DNA of 17,594 nucleotides. It comes from JACMMS01 sp043772865 (GTDB lineage: Bacteria; Pseudomonadota; Gammaproteobacteria; Burkholderiales; Methylophilaceae). The position numbers and the translations under genes were made by a program. The DNA is taken from positions 1-17,594 of the forward strand of contig JAYVFU010000040.1 in NCBI GenBank assembly GCA_043772865.1, given 5' to 3'. The notes below the pieces were generated by a model. It saw nothing but the letters and a program-made list of their open reading frames with translations. It had not been told where the DNA came from and did not search any database. Positions 7,250 through 15,181 of this stretch are shown here, piece after piece (position 1 is the stretch's first letter; each line of letters starts with the position of its first letter).

Positions 7250-7281
7250 GCGCTATTAACCGCCTCATTATTAATAGCAGC
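7250..7281 (+). other. Stem-loop in the mreB-mreC spacer
   Basis: An 8-bp perfect inverted repeat, GCTATTAA (7252-7259) and TTAATAGC (7271-7278), encloses an 11-base loop. Skipping A7279, it extends by two more pairs. No T-run follows, so it is not a standard intrinsic terminator. It sits about 57 bases ahead of the mreC start and could be an RNA processing or attenuation site, or chance. The rest of the 7163-7337 spacer holds a 10-bp palindrome CAGTCGACTG (7180-7189) and no gene. Confidence 0.35.
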
Positions 7282-7337
7282 GTCATGCGCTCAATTGTAA
7301 CAACATACTTAGCATATCTTTCAAAAGGCTCAACCAC

Positions 7338-8348
7338 ATGGGCTTAATGAAGGGTGTGCATCAAAAGTTAGAACCGCAACAATCCCCTACTTTTTTTGTA
7401 CGTGGTGCAAGCCCTTTTGCACGCTTAGTATTTTTTGCAGCATTATCACTCGCATTTATGGCAGTGGATTCGCGCTTAAATTATCTTGCAAAAGTCCGTT
7501 TAGGTTTGGTGACTGTGGTGCATCCGTTAGAAGTATTAGCCAATACGCCTTCGGAATGGTATCGAAGCGTCTCTGCATATTTTTCTACGCATAATACTTT
7601 GCTTAGTGAAAACACTGCACTTAAAACGCAAACTTTCATGCAAAGTGTCGTTTTACAAAAACTAAGCTTAGTTGAGGCTGAAAACGCACATCTGCGTAGT
7701 CTATTAAATGCCAATCCTGCACCCAAACAGCAAGCCGTTTTAGGTGAGATTATCCATATGGGCCGCGATCCGTTTACACATAAAATAGTGGTTAATCGTG
7801 GTAGCTCACATGGCATTGTCGCTGGGCAAGCGGCGGTAGACGCGGCTGGAGTCATTGGTCAAGTGACGCGTGTTTATCCATTTAGCAGTGAGGTTACGCT
7901 GATTATTGACAAAGGTTTATCTATCCCCATTCAAATTGAGCGTAATAACTTACGCGCCATTGCTTTTGGTCAAGGCCGTGATAGCACGCTTGATTTACCT
8001 TATTTACCTGCCAATATTGATGTTATACAAGGCGACAAATTGGTGACCTCAGGCATTGACGGTATTTACCCTGCTGGGCTAGCAATTGCCACTGTTCTTA
8101 AAATTGAGCGTAACCCAGATTCGCCTTTTGCCCATATCGTTTGTGTACCTACTGCGGGAGTCAATAATCATAGGCAAGTGATGTTGCTGAGTATTCCAAC
8201 AGATGCAGTTGCTGCATCAGTACCAAACACTTTCAAACCGCCGCCCGAAAAAAACGTACTTGAGAAACCTGCCCTAGCGCCTACCAACCCAGACCGAACC
8301 ATTCAGAAGCCAATGACTAAAAAATCTAGCAATGCGGCATTACACTAA
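7338..8348 (+). CDS. mreC: Rod-shape-determining protein MreC
   Basis: A 336-residue bitopic inner-membrane protein that links MreB to PBP2 and activates it. One transmembrane segment lies at about 28-45 after a short cytoplasmic tail (PFARLVFFAALSLAFMA). A coiled coil follows (about 85-123, rich in Glu/Leu heptads around LSLVEAENAHLRSLL), then the paired beta-barrel domains (about 135-288) with conserved VVNRGSSHGI and GQAAVDAAGVIGQV stretches. From about 298 there is a Pro/Lys-rich low-complexity tail of some 38 residues that ordinary MreC cores lack. AAAAGG (7323-7328) sits 9 bases before the ATG; an in-frame ATG at residue 4 is a less supported alternative. The 3' end overlaps mreD by 17 bases. 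Confidence 0.95.
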   Translation: MGLMKGVHQKLEPQQSPTFFVRGASPFARLVFFAALSLAFMAVDSRLNYLAKVRLGLVTVVHPLEVLANTPSEWYRSVSAYFSTHNTLLSENTALKTQTFMQSVVLQKLSLVEAENAHLRSLLNANPAPKQQAVLGEIIHMGRDPFTHKIVVNRGSSHGIVAGQAAVDAAGVIGQVTRVYPFSSEVTLIIDKGLSIPIQIERNNLRAIAFGQGRDSTLDLPYLPANIDVIQGDKLVTSGIDGIYPAGLAIATVLKIERNPDSPFAHIVCVPTAGVNNHRQVMLLSIPTDAVAASVPNTFKPPPEKNVLEKPALAPTNPDRTIQKPMTKKSSNAALH

Positions 8349-8808
8349 TATTTTTACCGTTTACTTAACGCTGTTCTTAGCGTTTATAGTCAACTTATTG
8401 CCATGGTTTGGGCAAGGTATCCTATGGCGTCCAGATTTTGCATTACTTGTGCTTATTTTTTGGATAATCCGTGCGCCACAACTATGCAACATTGGTACAG
8501 CTTGGTTTGCCGGGCTGCTGATGGACTTAGCAACAGGTGGGTTGTTTGGTCAATTTGCACTTGCTTATGCACTCACCGCTTTTTTTGCAGCCAATTATCA
8601 ACGCCGCCTAGTGCTTTACAATATTTGGCAGCAAGCTGCTTACGTATTTGTATTGCTAATGCTTTCACAGCTCACCATTTTAATTTTAAAGCTTTTTGCT
8701 GGGCATGATGTGCCAAGTTGGCATTATTTTTTCCCAAGTATCACAGGTATAATCTTGTGGCAAATCTATATGGTGGTGAGTGGCCAACAACGTTTTAATC
8801 AACGTTAA
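8332..8808 (+). CDS. mreD: Rod-shape-determining protein MreD
   Basis: A 158-residue, strongly hydrophobic inner-membrane protein with about five or six membrane segments (for example around 8-24, 33-47, 55-85, 96-120 and 135-150), matching MreD in size. It works with MreC in the elongasome. Family-like features are the N-terminal 'LLPWFGQGILWRPDFALLVLIFW' type segment (around residues 23-44) and the 'LLMDLATGGLFGQFALAY' stretch (62-79), in which Gly-Leu-Leu-x-Asp before a Gly-rich turn is characteristic. Its ATG lies inside the end of mreC (17-base overlap), implying translational coupling. A different frame at 8403-8708 is only a shadow of it. Confidence 0.93.
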   Translation: MRHYTNIFTVYLTLFLAFIVNLLPWFGQGILWRPDFALLVLIFWIIRAPQLCNIGTAWFAGLLMDLATGGLFGQFALAYALTAFFAANYQRRLVLYNIWQQAAYVFVLLMLSQLTILILKLFAGHDVPSWHYFFPSITGIILWQIYMVVSGQQRFNQR

Positions 8809-8826
8809 ATCGCGCAACTTAACTTA

Positions 8827-10785
8827 ATGCAATCACGCAGCGAACTCAGAAATTACCAGCATGAGCAACACGATTTTCGTGTTCGGCTAAGTGTATTGGC
8901 ATTATTGGTATTTATTTGTTTTAGCGTATTAGTTGGTCGATTTTATTTTTTACAAGTTAAAAAATTTACTTATTATCAAACGCTTGCAGAAAATAATCGC
9001 ATTTCATTAGTGCCAATTGTGCCTAATCGTGGCTTGATTTTAGATAAAAATGGCGTGATTTTGGCCCATAATTTTTTTGTATATACTTTAGAAATTACAC
9101 CCTCAAAAATTGAAAATGCAAAAGATCCAAAAAGCCTAGAAAATACTATACAAGAAATTAGCAAACTGGTTGAAGTATCAACTCTGGATCGTAAACAATT
9201 TAATAAATTTCGCACACAAAGTCACAACTTTGAAAGCGTGCCGATTCGTACCCATTTAAATGAAGTTGAAGCCGCGCGCTTTGCGGTAAACCGCTATCGC
9301 TTTCCTGGTGTAGAAATTCGCTCACGCTTATTTAGGCATTATCCGCAAGGTAAGTTGGGCGCGCATATGGTGGGATATATAGGGCGTATCAATGATAAAG
9401 ACCTGATTTCACTTGAAAAAAATGGTGATTTATCTAATTACAAAGGGTCTGATCATATTGGCAAGAGTGGTATCGAGCAATTTTACGAAAAACAATTACA
9501 TGGTGTGACAGGTTTTCAGCAAGTAGAAATTGATGCTGATGGTCATGCTGTACGCGTGCTTTCTAGCACACCGCCTATTCCTGGTAATAATATTGTGTTA
9601 TCAGTCGATAGTAAATTACAGTCTATTGCCGAAGAAGCGTTTGCTGATAAACGCGGTGCATTAGTCGCCATTAATCCAAAAAATGGAGAAGTATTGGCTT
9701 TTGTTAGCCAACCTAATTTTGATCCCAACTTGTTTGTGGATGGCATTGACTCTGAAAACTGGAGGCTACTCAATGAGTCATTAGATAAGCCACTGATTGA
9801 TCGCACTTTACGTGGTGTATACCCTCCTGGTTCAACATTTAAACCATTTGTTGCACTAGCAGGATTAGAAGCAGGCAAACGTTTACCGCCATTTAGCATA
9901 AGCGATCCAGGTTATTTTACGCTGCCAGGTGTGAGCCATCAATATCGTGATTGGAAACCTGGCGGCCATGGTAGCGTAGATATGCGGCGTGCCATTACAG
10001 TGTCATGTGATACTTTTTTTTACGGCTTAGCCATGGAGTTAGGTATTACCAACTTAACTAACTTTGTGCGTCATTTTGGTTTTGGACAAAAGACCAATAT
10101 TGATATCAAAGGCGAGGTTGGCGGTTTATTACCCACACCTGAATGGAAAATGCGCAGATTTAAGCAACCTTGGTACGGTGGTGAAACCGTTATTATAGGG
10201 ATTGGACAAGGCTATACTTTAGTCACACCGTTACAATTAGCGCAAGCGACTGCCATTTTAGCCAACAAAGGCGTAGCCATGCGCCCACGCTTAGTCACTA
10301 GCATCACGGATGTCAAAACAGGGAATATCCATCCCAATCCAGAAGTGATACAAGATAAAATTACGCTTGTTGAATCCAATTTACAAATTGTTAAAGAAGG
10401 CATGGTCGGTGTTACTCAACCTGGGGGCACAGCCGCAGCCATGGCGGCAGGAGCCGAATATGCCATTGCCGCTAAAACAGGTACAGCCCAAGTGATTGGT
10501 ATGCGTAAAGGGGAAAAATATAATGCCAGCACTATTGATGAACGTCATCGTGACCATGCATTATTTATTGCTTATGCCCCTGCAGATGACCCAAAAATTG
10601 CCATTGCATTGATTGTAGAAAATGGCGGTCACGGCGGCTCAGCAGGTGGTCCTATTGCGCGCAAAGTGATGGATTATTATTTACTTGGTAAATTGCCTAA
10701 AGCAGCTGACACGGTAGAAATAAAAAGCACGGTAATTGCTCCAGCCACGCCAGATGCCATTGAGGACGAAAATCTACATGATTAA
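8827..10785 (+). CDS. mrdA: Penicillin-binding protein 2 (elongation transpeptidase)
   Basis: A 652-residue class B penicillin-binding protein that cross-links new peptidoglycan in the side wall, working with RodA. A single membrane anchor spans about 20-42. A PBP dimerisation/pedestal domain follows (NRGLILDKNG at 67-76, YPQGKLGAHMVGYIGRIN at 172-189). The transpeptidase domain has the active-site serine in STFK (336-339), SCD (393-395) and KTGT (550-553). GSDHIGKSGIEQFYE (207-221) is characteristic of PBP2. Length is typical (about 630-660). The ATG at 8827 lies 18 bases after mreD without a clear Shine-Dalgarno. The 3' end overlaps rodA by 8 bases. Confidence 0.97.
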   Translation: MQSRSELRNYQHEQHDFRVRLSVLALLVFICFSVLVGRFYFLQVKKFTYYQTLAENNRISLVPIVPNRGLILDKNGVILAHNFFVYTLEITPSKIENAKDPKSLENTIQEISKLVEVSTLDRKQFNKFRTQSHNFESVPIRTHLNEVEAARFAVNRYRFPGVEIRSRLFRHYPQGKLGAHMVGYIGRINDKDLISLEKNGDLSNYKGSDHIGKSGIEQFYEKQLHGVTGFQQVEIDADGHAVRVLSSTPPIPGNNIVLSVDSKLQSIAEEAFADKRGALVAINPKNGEVLAFVSQPNFDPNLFVDGIDSENWRLLNESLDKPLIDRTLRGVYPPGSTFKPFVALAGLEAGKRLPPFSISDPGYFTLPGVSHQYRDWKPGGHGSVDMRRAITVSCDTFFYGLAMELGITNLTNFVRHFGFGQKTNIDIKGEVGGLLPTPEWKMRRFKQPWYGGETVIIGIGQGYTLVTPLQLAQATAILANKGVAMRPRLVTSITDVKTGNIHPNPEVIQDKITLVESNLQIVKEGMVGVTQPGGTAAAMAAGAEYAIAAKTGTAQVIGMRKGEKYNASTIDERHRDHALFIAYAPADDPKIAIALIVENGGHGGSAGGPIARKVMDYYLLGKLPKAADTVEIKSTVIAPATPDAIEDENLHD

Positions 10786-11872
10786 TCAACTCCTACATCG
10801 CTTGATAAAACATATTGATTCATTTTTAATGGCATGCCTGCTATTCACTATGTTAGTGGGGTTATTTGTTTTATACAGCGCCTCTGGTCACAGTTTAGAT
10901 CGTGTGTTCGCACAGGCAGTGAATATAGCCGTCGCCCTCAGCGCAATGTGGTTAGTCTCAAATGTATCACCACAACATATTGAGCGCGCCGCCCTGCCGC
11001 TTTACCTTTTAGGTGTGCTATTACTTATTGGCGTGGCTTTATTTGGTACAACTAGCCACGGCGCAAAACGTTGGCTTAATTTAGGCATCACCAAAATACA
11101 ACCTTCGGAGATTATGCGTTTAGCCATGCCCATGATGATTGCTTGGTATTTCTCCAAACGTGAGGCCAGTTTACGTGTAGTAGATTTTATTATTGCAGGG
11201 CTTTTATTGGTGGTACCCGTCGGTCTCATTATGAAGCAGCCAGATTTAGGTACAGCACTGCTCATTAGCGCATCAGGTTTTTACGTTCTGTTTTTAGCAG
11301 GTTTAAACTGGAAATTTCTCCTCGGTGGCATCGTTTCAATTGGCGCAATGATGCCTGTGTTTTGGTCTATGCTGCATGATTATCAACGCAAGCGCATTGA
11401 AATATTAATCGACCCTACTCAAGACCCACTGGGCGCAGGCTACCACACCATACAAGCCACCATTGCTTTAGGTTCTGGGGGCATTGCAGGCAAAGGCTGG
11501 CTACATGGCACACAAGCGCAATTAGATTTTTTACCGGAGCGCACCACTGACTTTATTTTTGCGGTGTTTGGGGAAGAATTTGGCATGCTAGGCAATATTT
11601 TACTATTAGTGCTATTTAGCTTAATTATCATACGTGGTTTGATCATCGCGGCAGATGCCAAAAATACCTTCACCCGCTTATTAGCAGGTAGTATTACGCT
11701 GACATTTTTCACTTACACCTTTGTCAACATGGGCATGGTCAGCGGCATTTTGCCTGTGGTAGGCGTGCCTTTACCCTTTATCAGTTATGGCGGCACATCC
11801 ATGGTGACTTTATTGCTAGGGTTTGGTATCTTAATGAGTATTCACACGCATAAAAAACTGGTGTCCTCATGA
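10778..11872 (+). CDS. rodA: Rod-shape glycosyltransferase RodA
   Basis: A 364-residue polytopic SEDS-family enzyme (also called mrdB) that polymerises lipid II into glycan strands as PBP2's partner. About ten membrane segments are evident. SEDS motifs include GAKRWLNLG...QPSE (95-111), KQPDLGTA (153-160), the catalytic-loop region FLPERTTDFIFAVFGEEFG (251-269) with the essential Asp258, and PLPFISYGGTSM (331-342). The ATG at 10778 is chosen over an upstream in-frame TTG at 10736 because GAGGA (10762-10766) lies 11 bases ahead and the family start is close to the first membrane helix. It overlaps mrdA by 8 bases and rlpA by 4 (ATGA), a coupled arrangement. Confidence 0.97.
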   Translation: MINQLLHRLIKHIDSFLMACLLFTMLVGLFVLYSASGHSLDRVFAQAVNIAVALSAMWLVSNVSPQHIERAALPLYLLGVLLLIGVALFGTTSHGAKRWLNLGITKIQPSEIMRLAMPMMIAWYFSKREASLRVVDFIIAGLLLVVPVGLIMKQPDLGTALLISASGFYVLFLAGLNWKFLLGGIVSIGAMMPVFWSMLHDYQRKRIEILIDPTQDPLGAGYHTIQATIALGSGGIAGKGWLHGTQAQLDFLPERTTDFIFAVFGEEFGMLGNILLLVLFSLIIIRGLIIAADAKNTFTRLLAGSITLTFFTYTFVNMGMVSGILPVVGVPLPFISYGGTSMVTLLLGFGILMSIHTHKKLVSS

Positions 11873-12813
11873 AAGTTCTGCAAACCGTTTTTATCATCGG
11901 CCTAATTATGCTTATTGCAGCTTGTGCCAGTTCACCCAAGATTGTAGAAGGTACAACGCCCAACGCTGCAAACAAAAAATCTACCTCAACTAGTACTGAT
12001 GTTGCAAAGCCAGGGACCACAGTTAAAAAACCTGGGGCTTATTACCTTGATGATGGTCCCGCTGATAATGCGCCACATTATATTGACAGCATTCAAGATG
12101 CTGTACCCCGTGTTGAAACCCCCTTAGTTCGCGCCAACAAGCCGTATACTGCATTAGGGAAATCCTATATACCAAAAACGGGTTATGAGCCTTTTAAACA
12201 AACAGGCATCGCCTCATGGTATGGCAAGCGTTACCACGGGCAAAGAACTTCCAGCGGAGAAGTTTATGACATGTTTGCCATGACTGCAGCACATACTATT
12301 TTGCCACTGCCTAGCTACCTACGGGTGACTAATCCTGCCAATAAAAAATCAGTGATTGTACGTGTTAATGACCGCGGCCCTTTTCATTCAGATAGGATTG
12401 TGGATTTATCTTACGCAGCCGCCTATAAGTTACGCTTAGCTAATACAGGTAGCGGATACGTAGAGATTGAATCCATTGATGCTGCAACATTTAAACCAAC
12501 ATTAGCTAAATCGTTAGATACTGAGCCCAGCTTAATAACAAGCGCCACAACAAACTCTATACCAACTAGTAACAACAACACTCAGTACTATGTACAAGCA
12601 GGTGCATTCAAAAGTGATGTAAATGCACAAAAACTACAGGCGAGAATAGAAAGCCTAGGTCTAGCCAACGATATAGGCATCGCCAGCGCATTAGGTAAAG
12701 ATAGTTTTTATCGCGTAAAACTAGGGCCTTACAATAGCCGTCAAGATGCAGACAGTGCTGCAAGCAATATCCGAAAAAAACTAGCGATTACTGCATTGGT
12801 AGTTAAACAATAA
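11869..12813 (+). CDS. rlpA: Lipoprotein RlpA, putative lytic transglycosylase with SPOR domain
   Basis: A 314-residue outer-membrane lipoprotein. The signal peptide ends in the lipobox IAAC, with lipidated Cys19. A low-complexity Ser/Thr/Lys linker leads to a double-psi beta-barrel domain (about 111-200) starting GIASWYGKRYHGQRTSSGE and carrying DRGPFH (168-173). Glu131, His142 and Asp168 have the same relative spacing as the Pseudomonas aeruginosa catalytic residues Glu120, His131 and Asp157, so transglycosylase activity on denuded glycan is plausible. A C-terminal SPOR domain (about 238-313, starting YYVQAGAF) would bind denuded septal peptidoglycan. The gene overlaps rodA by 4 bases and ends the elongation cluster; 164 bases separate it from dacA. 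Confidence 0.95.
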   Translation: MKVLQTVFIIGLIMLIAACASSPKIVEGTTPNAANKKSTSTSTDVAKPGTTVKKPGAYYLDDGPADNAPHYIDSIQDAVPRVETPLVRANKPYTALGKSYIPKTGYEPFKQTGIASWYGKRYHGQRTSSGEVYDMFAMTAAHTILPLPSYLRVTNPANKKSVIVRVNDRGPFHSDRIVDLSYAAAYKLRLANTGSGYVEIESIDAATFKPTLAKSLDTEPSLITSATTNSIPTSNNNTQYYVQAGAFKSDVNAQKLQARIESLGLANDIGIASALGKDSFYRVKLGPYNSRQDADSAASNIRKKLAITALVVKQ

Positions 12814-12863
12814 CTGAAGTCATCACACAAATCAGCTTGCCACACTACTCAATTTAAGCAGGC

Positions 12864-12915
12864 AATCACATGTATAATTATGTTTGTGATGATTAGCTGA
12901 AAGTGAGTTAATCAT
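12864..12915 (+). promoter_or_regulatory. Candidate dacA promoter flanked by inverted repeats
   Basis: The 164-base rlpA-dacA gap contains a perfect TATAAT at 12873-12878, with no strong -35 at standard spacing. It is flanked by ATCACA (12865-12870) and TGTGAT (12885-12890), a 6-bp inverted repeat centred on the -10 box. Immediately after lies a second, perfect 7-bp inverted repeat, ATGATTA (12889-12895) and TAATCAT (12909-12915), spaced by 13 bases. Such symmetry could be an operator for a dimeric regulator. The leader to the dacA ATG would be about 90 bases. The protein that would bind is unknown. Confidence 0.4.
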
Positions 12916-12977
12916 TACTCTGCTCATAGCAACATTCTTTTAATTTCCGTTCAAATAACATCTAGCCATAAGAAACC

Positions 12978-14129
12978 ATGTCACATTTATTTAAAAAAAT
13001 CGCCATATCTTTACTTAGCATCAACTTTGTTGTTATCAGTCAGATTTCAGCTGCAGCAGATATTCCACCACCTCCCCCGCTAGCCGTAAAAGCTTATGTG
13101 CTAAAAGATTTTAATAGCAACATGATTGTTGCAGAGCAAAATGGCAGTGGTCGCGTTGAGCCGGCCTCACTCACAAAATTAATGACTGCCTATGTGGTAT
13201 TTGGTGCATTAAAAAAAGGTCATTTACAGTTATCGCAAACCTTACCTGTCAGTGAAAAAGCTTGGAAGGTTGAAGGCTCAAAAATGTTTATTGAGCCTAA
13301 TAAGCCTGTGATTGTAGATGATTTACTGCATGGCATGATTATTCAATCTGGCAATGATGCGTCCATTGCATTAGCTGAAGGCGTTGCGAGTACCGAAGAT
13401 TTATTTGCTGGCATGATGAACAAAGAAGCTGCACGTTTAGGCATGAAAAATACGCATTACATGAATGCAACTGGTTTGCCAGATGCTAATCATTACACAA
13501 CGGCGCACGACTTATCATTACTAGCCAGCGCTTTGATTCGTGATTTTCCAAATGAATATAAGCGCCTCTACGCTATTAAGCAATACACCTATAACAACAT
13601 CACGCAGCCTAACCGCAATCGCTTATTGTGGGCAGATGTAACCGTTGATGGCATGAAAACGGGCCATACAGAATCCGCTGGTTTTTGCTTAATTTCATCC
13701 GCCAATCGTGATGGCCATCGCTTCATATCAGTAGTGTTAGGTGCCGCTAACGACAGTGCACGTGCTACTGAAAGTCAAAAATTACTTAATTTCGGCTTTC
13801 AATTCTACGAAGCTACTTTAGTCTACAAAAAAGCACAGAACATCAGTGCTATAAAAGTGTGGAAAGGTAAAAATAACAGTTTAAATACTACTGTTGCAAA
13901 TGATGTGTATGTGACTTTACCTAAAAGCGAATATGCAAAAGTAAAAGCGACTATCGCTAGCCAAAAGTCATTAATTGCACCTATCAGCAAAGGGCAAGTC
14001 GTTGGTAAAATTAACTTTACTTTAGATGATAAAGTCATTGATACACGCGATTTAATTGCGACACAAGACATTGCTGCGGCAGGTTTTTTTGGCAAAATAG
14101 TTGATAGCATAAAAATGCTATTTCAATAA
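12978..14129 (+). CDS. dacA: D-alanyl-D-alanine carboxypeptidase (PBP5/6 family)
   Basis: A 383-residue serine carboxypeptidase that removes the terminal D-Ala from peptidoglycan pentapeptides in the periplasm. A signal peptide (about 1-27, ending AAA) precedes a short Pro run (PPPPP). The catalytic motifs are SLTK (64-67, nucleophile Ser64), SGN (124-126) and KTGHT (227-231). A beta-rich C-terminal domain (about 280-360) follows, and the last residues, GFFGKIVDSIKMLFQ, form an amphipathic helix that anchors the enzyme to the inner membrane, as in PBP5. AAGAA lies just before the ATG. The symbol could equally be dacC; position next to rlpA and ybeD matches dacA in Escherichia coli. Confidence 0.95.
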   Translation: MSHLFKKIAISLLSINFVVISQISAAADIPPPPPLAVKAYVLKDFNSNMIVAEQNGSGRVEPASLTKLMTAYVVFGALKKGHLQLSQTLPVSEKAWKVEGSKMFIEPNKPVIVDDLLHGMIIQSGNDASIALAEGVASTEDLFAGMMNKEAARLGMKNTHYMNATGLPDANHYTTAHDLSLLASALIRDFPNEYKRLYAIKQYTYNNITQPNRNRLLWADVTVDGMKTGHTESAGFCLISSANRDGHRFISVVLGAANDSARATESQKLLNFGFQFYEATLVYKKAQNISAIKVWKGKNNSLNTTVANDVYVTLPKSEYAKVKATIASQKSLIAPISKGQVVGKINFTLDDKVIDTRDLIATQDIAAAGFFGKIVDSIKMLFQ

Positions 14130-14151
14130 AATACAAATACGGTAAATCAAT

Positions 14152-14493
14152 ATGTCGACAAAAACACCTATTATTATCCCCAAAGTGATAGGGGAGAACG
14201 CTGATGAGAACGACCATGAACTTGATGCTAGCCATACGGAAACGCTGATTGATTTTCCTTGTGACTTTCCTATAAAAGTAATGGGTGAAACGCACGCAGA
14301 TTTCACAAGTGAAATCATCAAAACCATTCAGCAAGTTGCTCCAGATTTTGATACCAGCAAAATAGAAATGCGTGGTAGTTCAGGTGGAAAATACATCAGC
14401 TTAACTTGCACGGTATTTGTCACTTCAAAACCACAGCTAGACAATATCTACCGTGCACTGACCTCTCATGCCATGGTGAAGGTGGCGCTGTAA
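14152..14493 (+). CDS. ybeD: DUF493 / YbeD-family protein
   Basis: A 113-residue protein of the DUF493 family, a small ACT-like ferredoxin fold found beside lipB in many proteobacteria; its biochemical role is not established. The conserved core is FPCDFPIKVMG (35-45), then the helix with VAPDFD (62-67), KYISLTCT (80-87) and the C-terminal LTSHAMVKVAL (103-113). The first 33 residues are an acidic extension not present in the roughly 87-residue E. coli protein. No in-frame ATG, GTG or TTG that would remove it is well placed, so ATG 14152 is kept despite a weak ribosome binding site. It starts 22 bases after dacA and ends 19 bases before lipB. Confidence 0.9.
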   Translation: MSTKTPIIIPKVIGENADENDHELDASHTETLIDFPCDFPIKVMGETHADFTSEIIKTIQQVAPDFDTSKIEMRGSSGGKYISLTCTVFVTSKPQLDNIYRALTSHAMVKVAL

Positions 14494-14512
14494 GCCATAA
14501 GCGAACCGTGCT

Positions 14513-15181
14513 ATGCCTAAAGAGAATTTAGTAGAAGACTTGGCACCAGCTTTATTTATTCGCCAGTTAGGCATCACCGATTACACAAAAACTTGGCGTG
14601 AAATGCAATTATTTACCGCGTCCCGCATCAGTGAGACTGCCGATGAAATCTGGCTAACAGAGCATCCACCCGTATTTACGCTAGGTTTAAATCGCAAAGA
14701 GGTGCGTTTACCTGCTGAGTCTACTATTCCATTAGTACACGCTGACAGAGGTGGGAAAATCACTTACCATGGGCCAGGGCAAGTCATTATCTATGTGTTA
14801 TTAGATTTAAAAAGGTGGCAACTTAATATTCGCCAACTCGTCAGCCTTATAGAACAAAGCATCATTACGTTACTGGCTACTTATCACATTACAGCTACTG
14901 CTCGTAAAGATGCTCCTGGCGTTTATGTAGGTGATTATAAGGTAGCCTCTTTAGGTTTGCGTGTAAAAAATGATTGCTGTTATCATGGGTTAAGTTTGAA
15001 TGTAAACATGGATTTAGCGCCATTTTTACTCATTGATCCTTGTGGTTACGCAGGCTTAACAATGACACAAACCAGTGACTTAGGTGTGAGACAAACATCG
15101 CAAATAATGGGTGAGCAATTGCTCGCCATATTATCTGGTCAACTACGTAAACAATTGAGTATGATGGAAAAAATTGCATGA
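14513..15181 (+). CDS. lipB: Octanoyl-[ACP]:protein N-octanoyltransferase
   Basis: A 222-residue transferase that moves octanoate from acyl carrier protein to the lysine of lipoyl domains, the first step of endogenous lipoate formation. Motifs are DRGGKITYHGPGQ (78-90), the catalytic Lys143 (in DYKVASLGLR) and the acyl-accepting Cys177 (in IDPCGY). The 34-residue spacing between them equals that of E. coli LipB (Lys135, Cys169). CCYHGLSLNVNMDL (155-168) is also characteristic. Asp replaces the usual Asn in the NPCG motif, probably harmless. Its end overlaps lipA by 4 bases (ATGA), indicating coupled translation. Confidence 0.97.
   Translation: MPKENLVEDLAPALFIRQLGITDYTKTWREMQLFTASRISETADEIWLTEHPPVFTLGLNRKEVRLPAESTIPLVHADRGGKITYHGPGQVIIYVLLDLKRWQLNIRQLVSLIEQSIITLLATYHITATARKDAPGVYVGDYKVASLGLRVKNDCCYHGLSLNVNMDLAPFLLIDPCGYAGLTMTQTSDLGVRQTSQIMGEQLLAILSGQLRKQLSMMEKIA

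Noticed and set aside
10736..10777. A TTG start for rodA at 10736.
   Set aside because: The ATG at 10778 has GAGGA ahead of it and gives the normal RodA N-terminus.
14204..14248. A 14-codon frame inside ybeD (ATG at 14204) with a strong AGGGGAG motif (14190-14196) 7 bases ahead, the motif lying in a possible 5-bp hairpin.
   Set aside because: It is out of frame with ybeD and very short, so it is more likely chance within the codons for the acidic extension. No other evidence supports translation.
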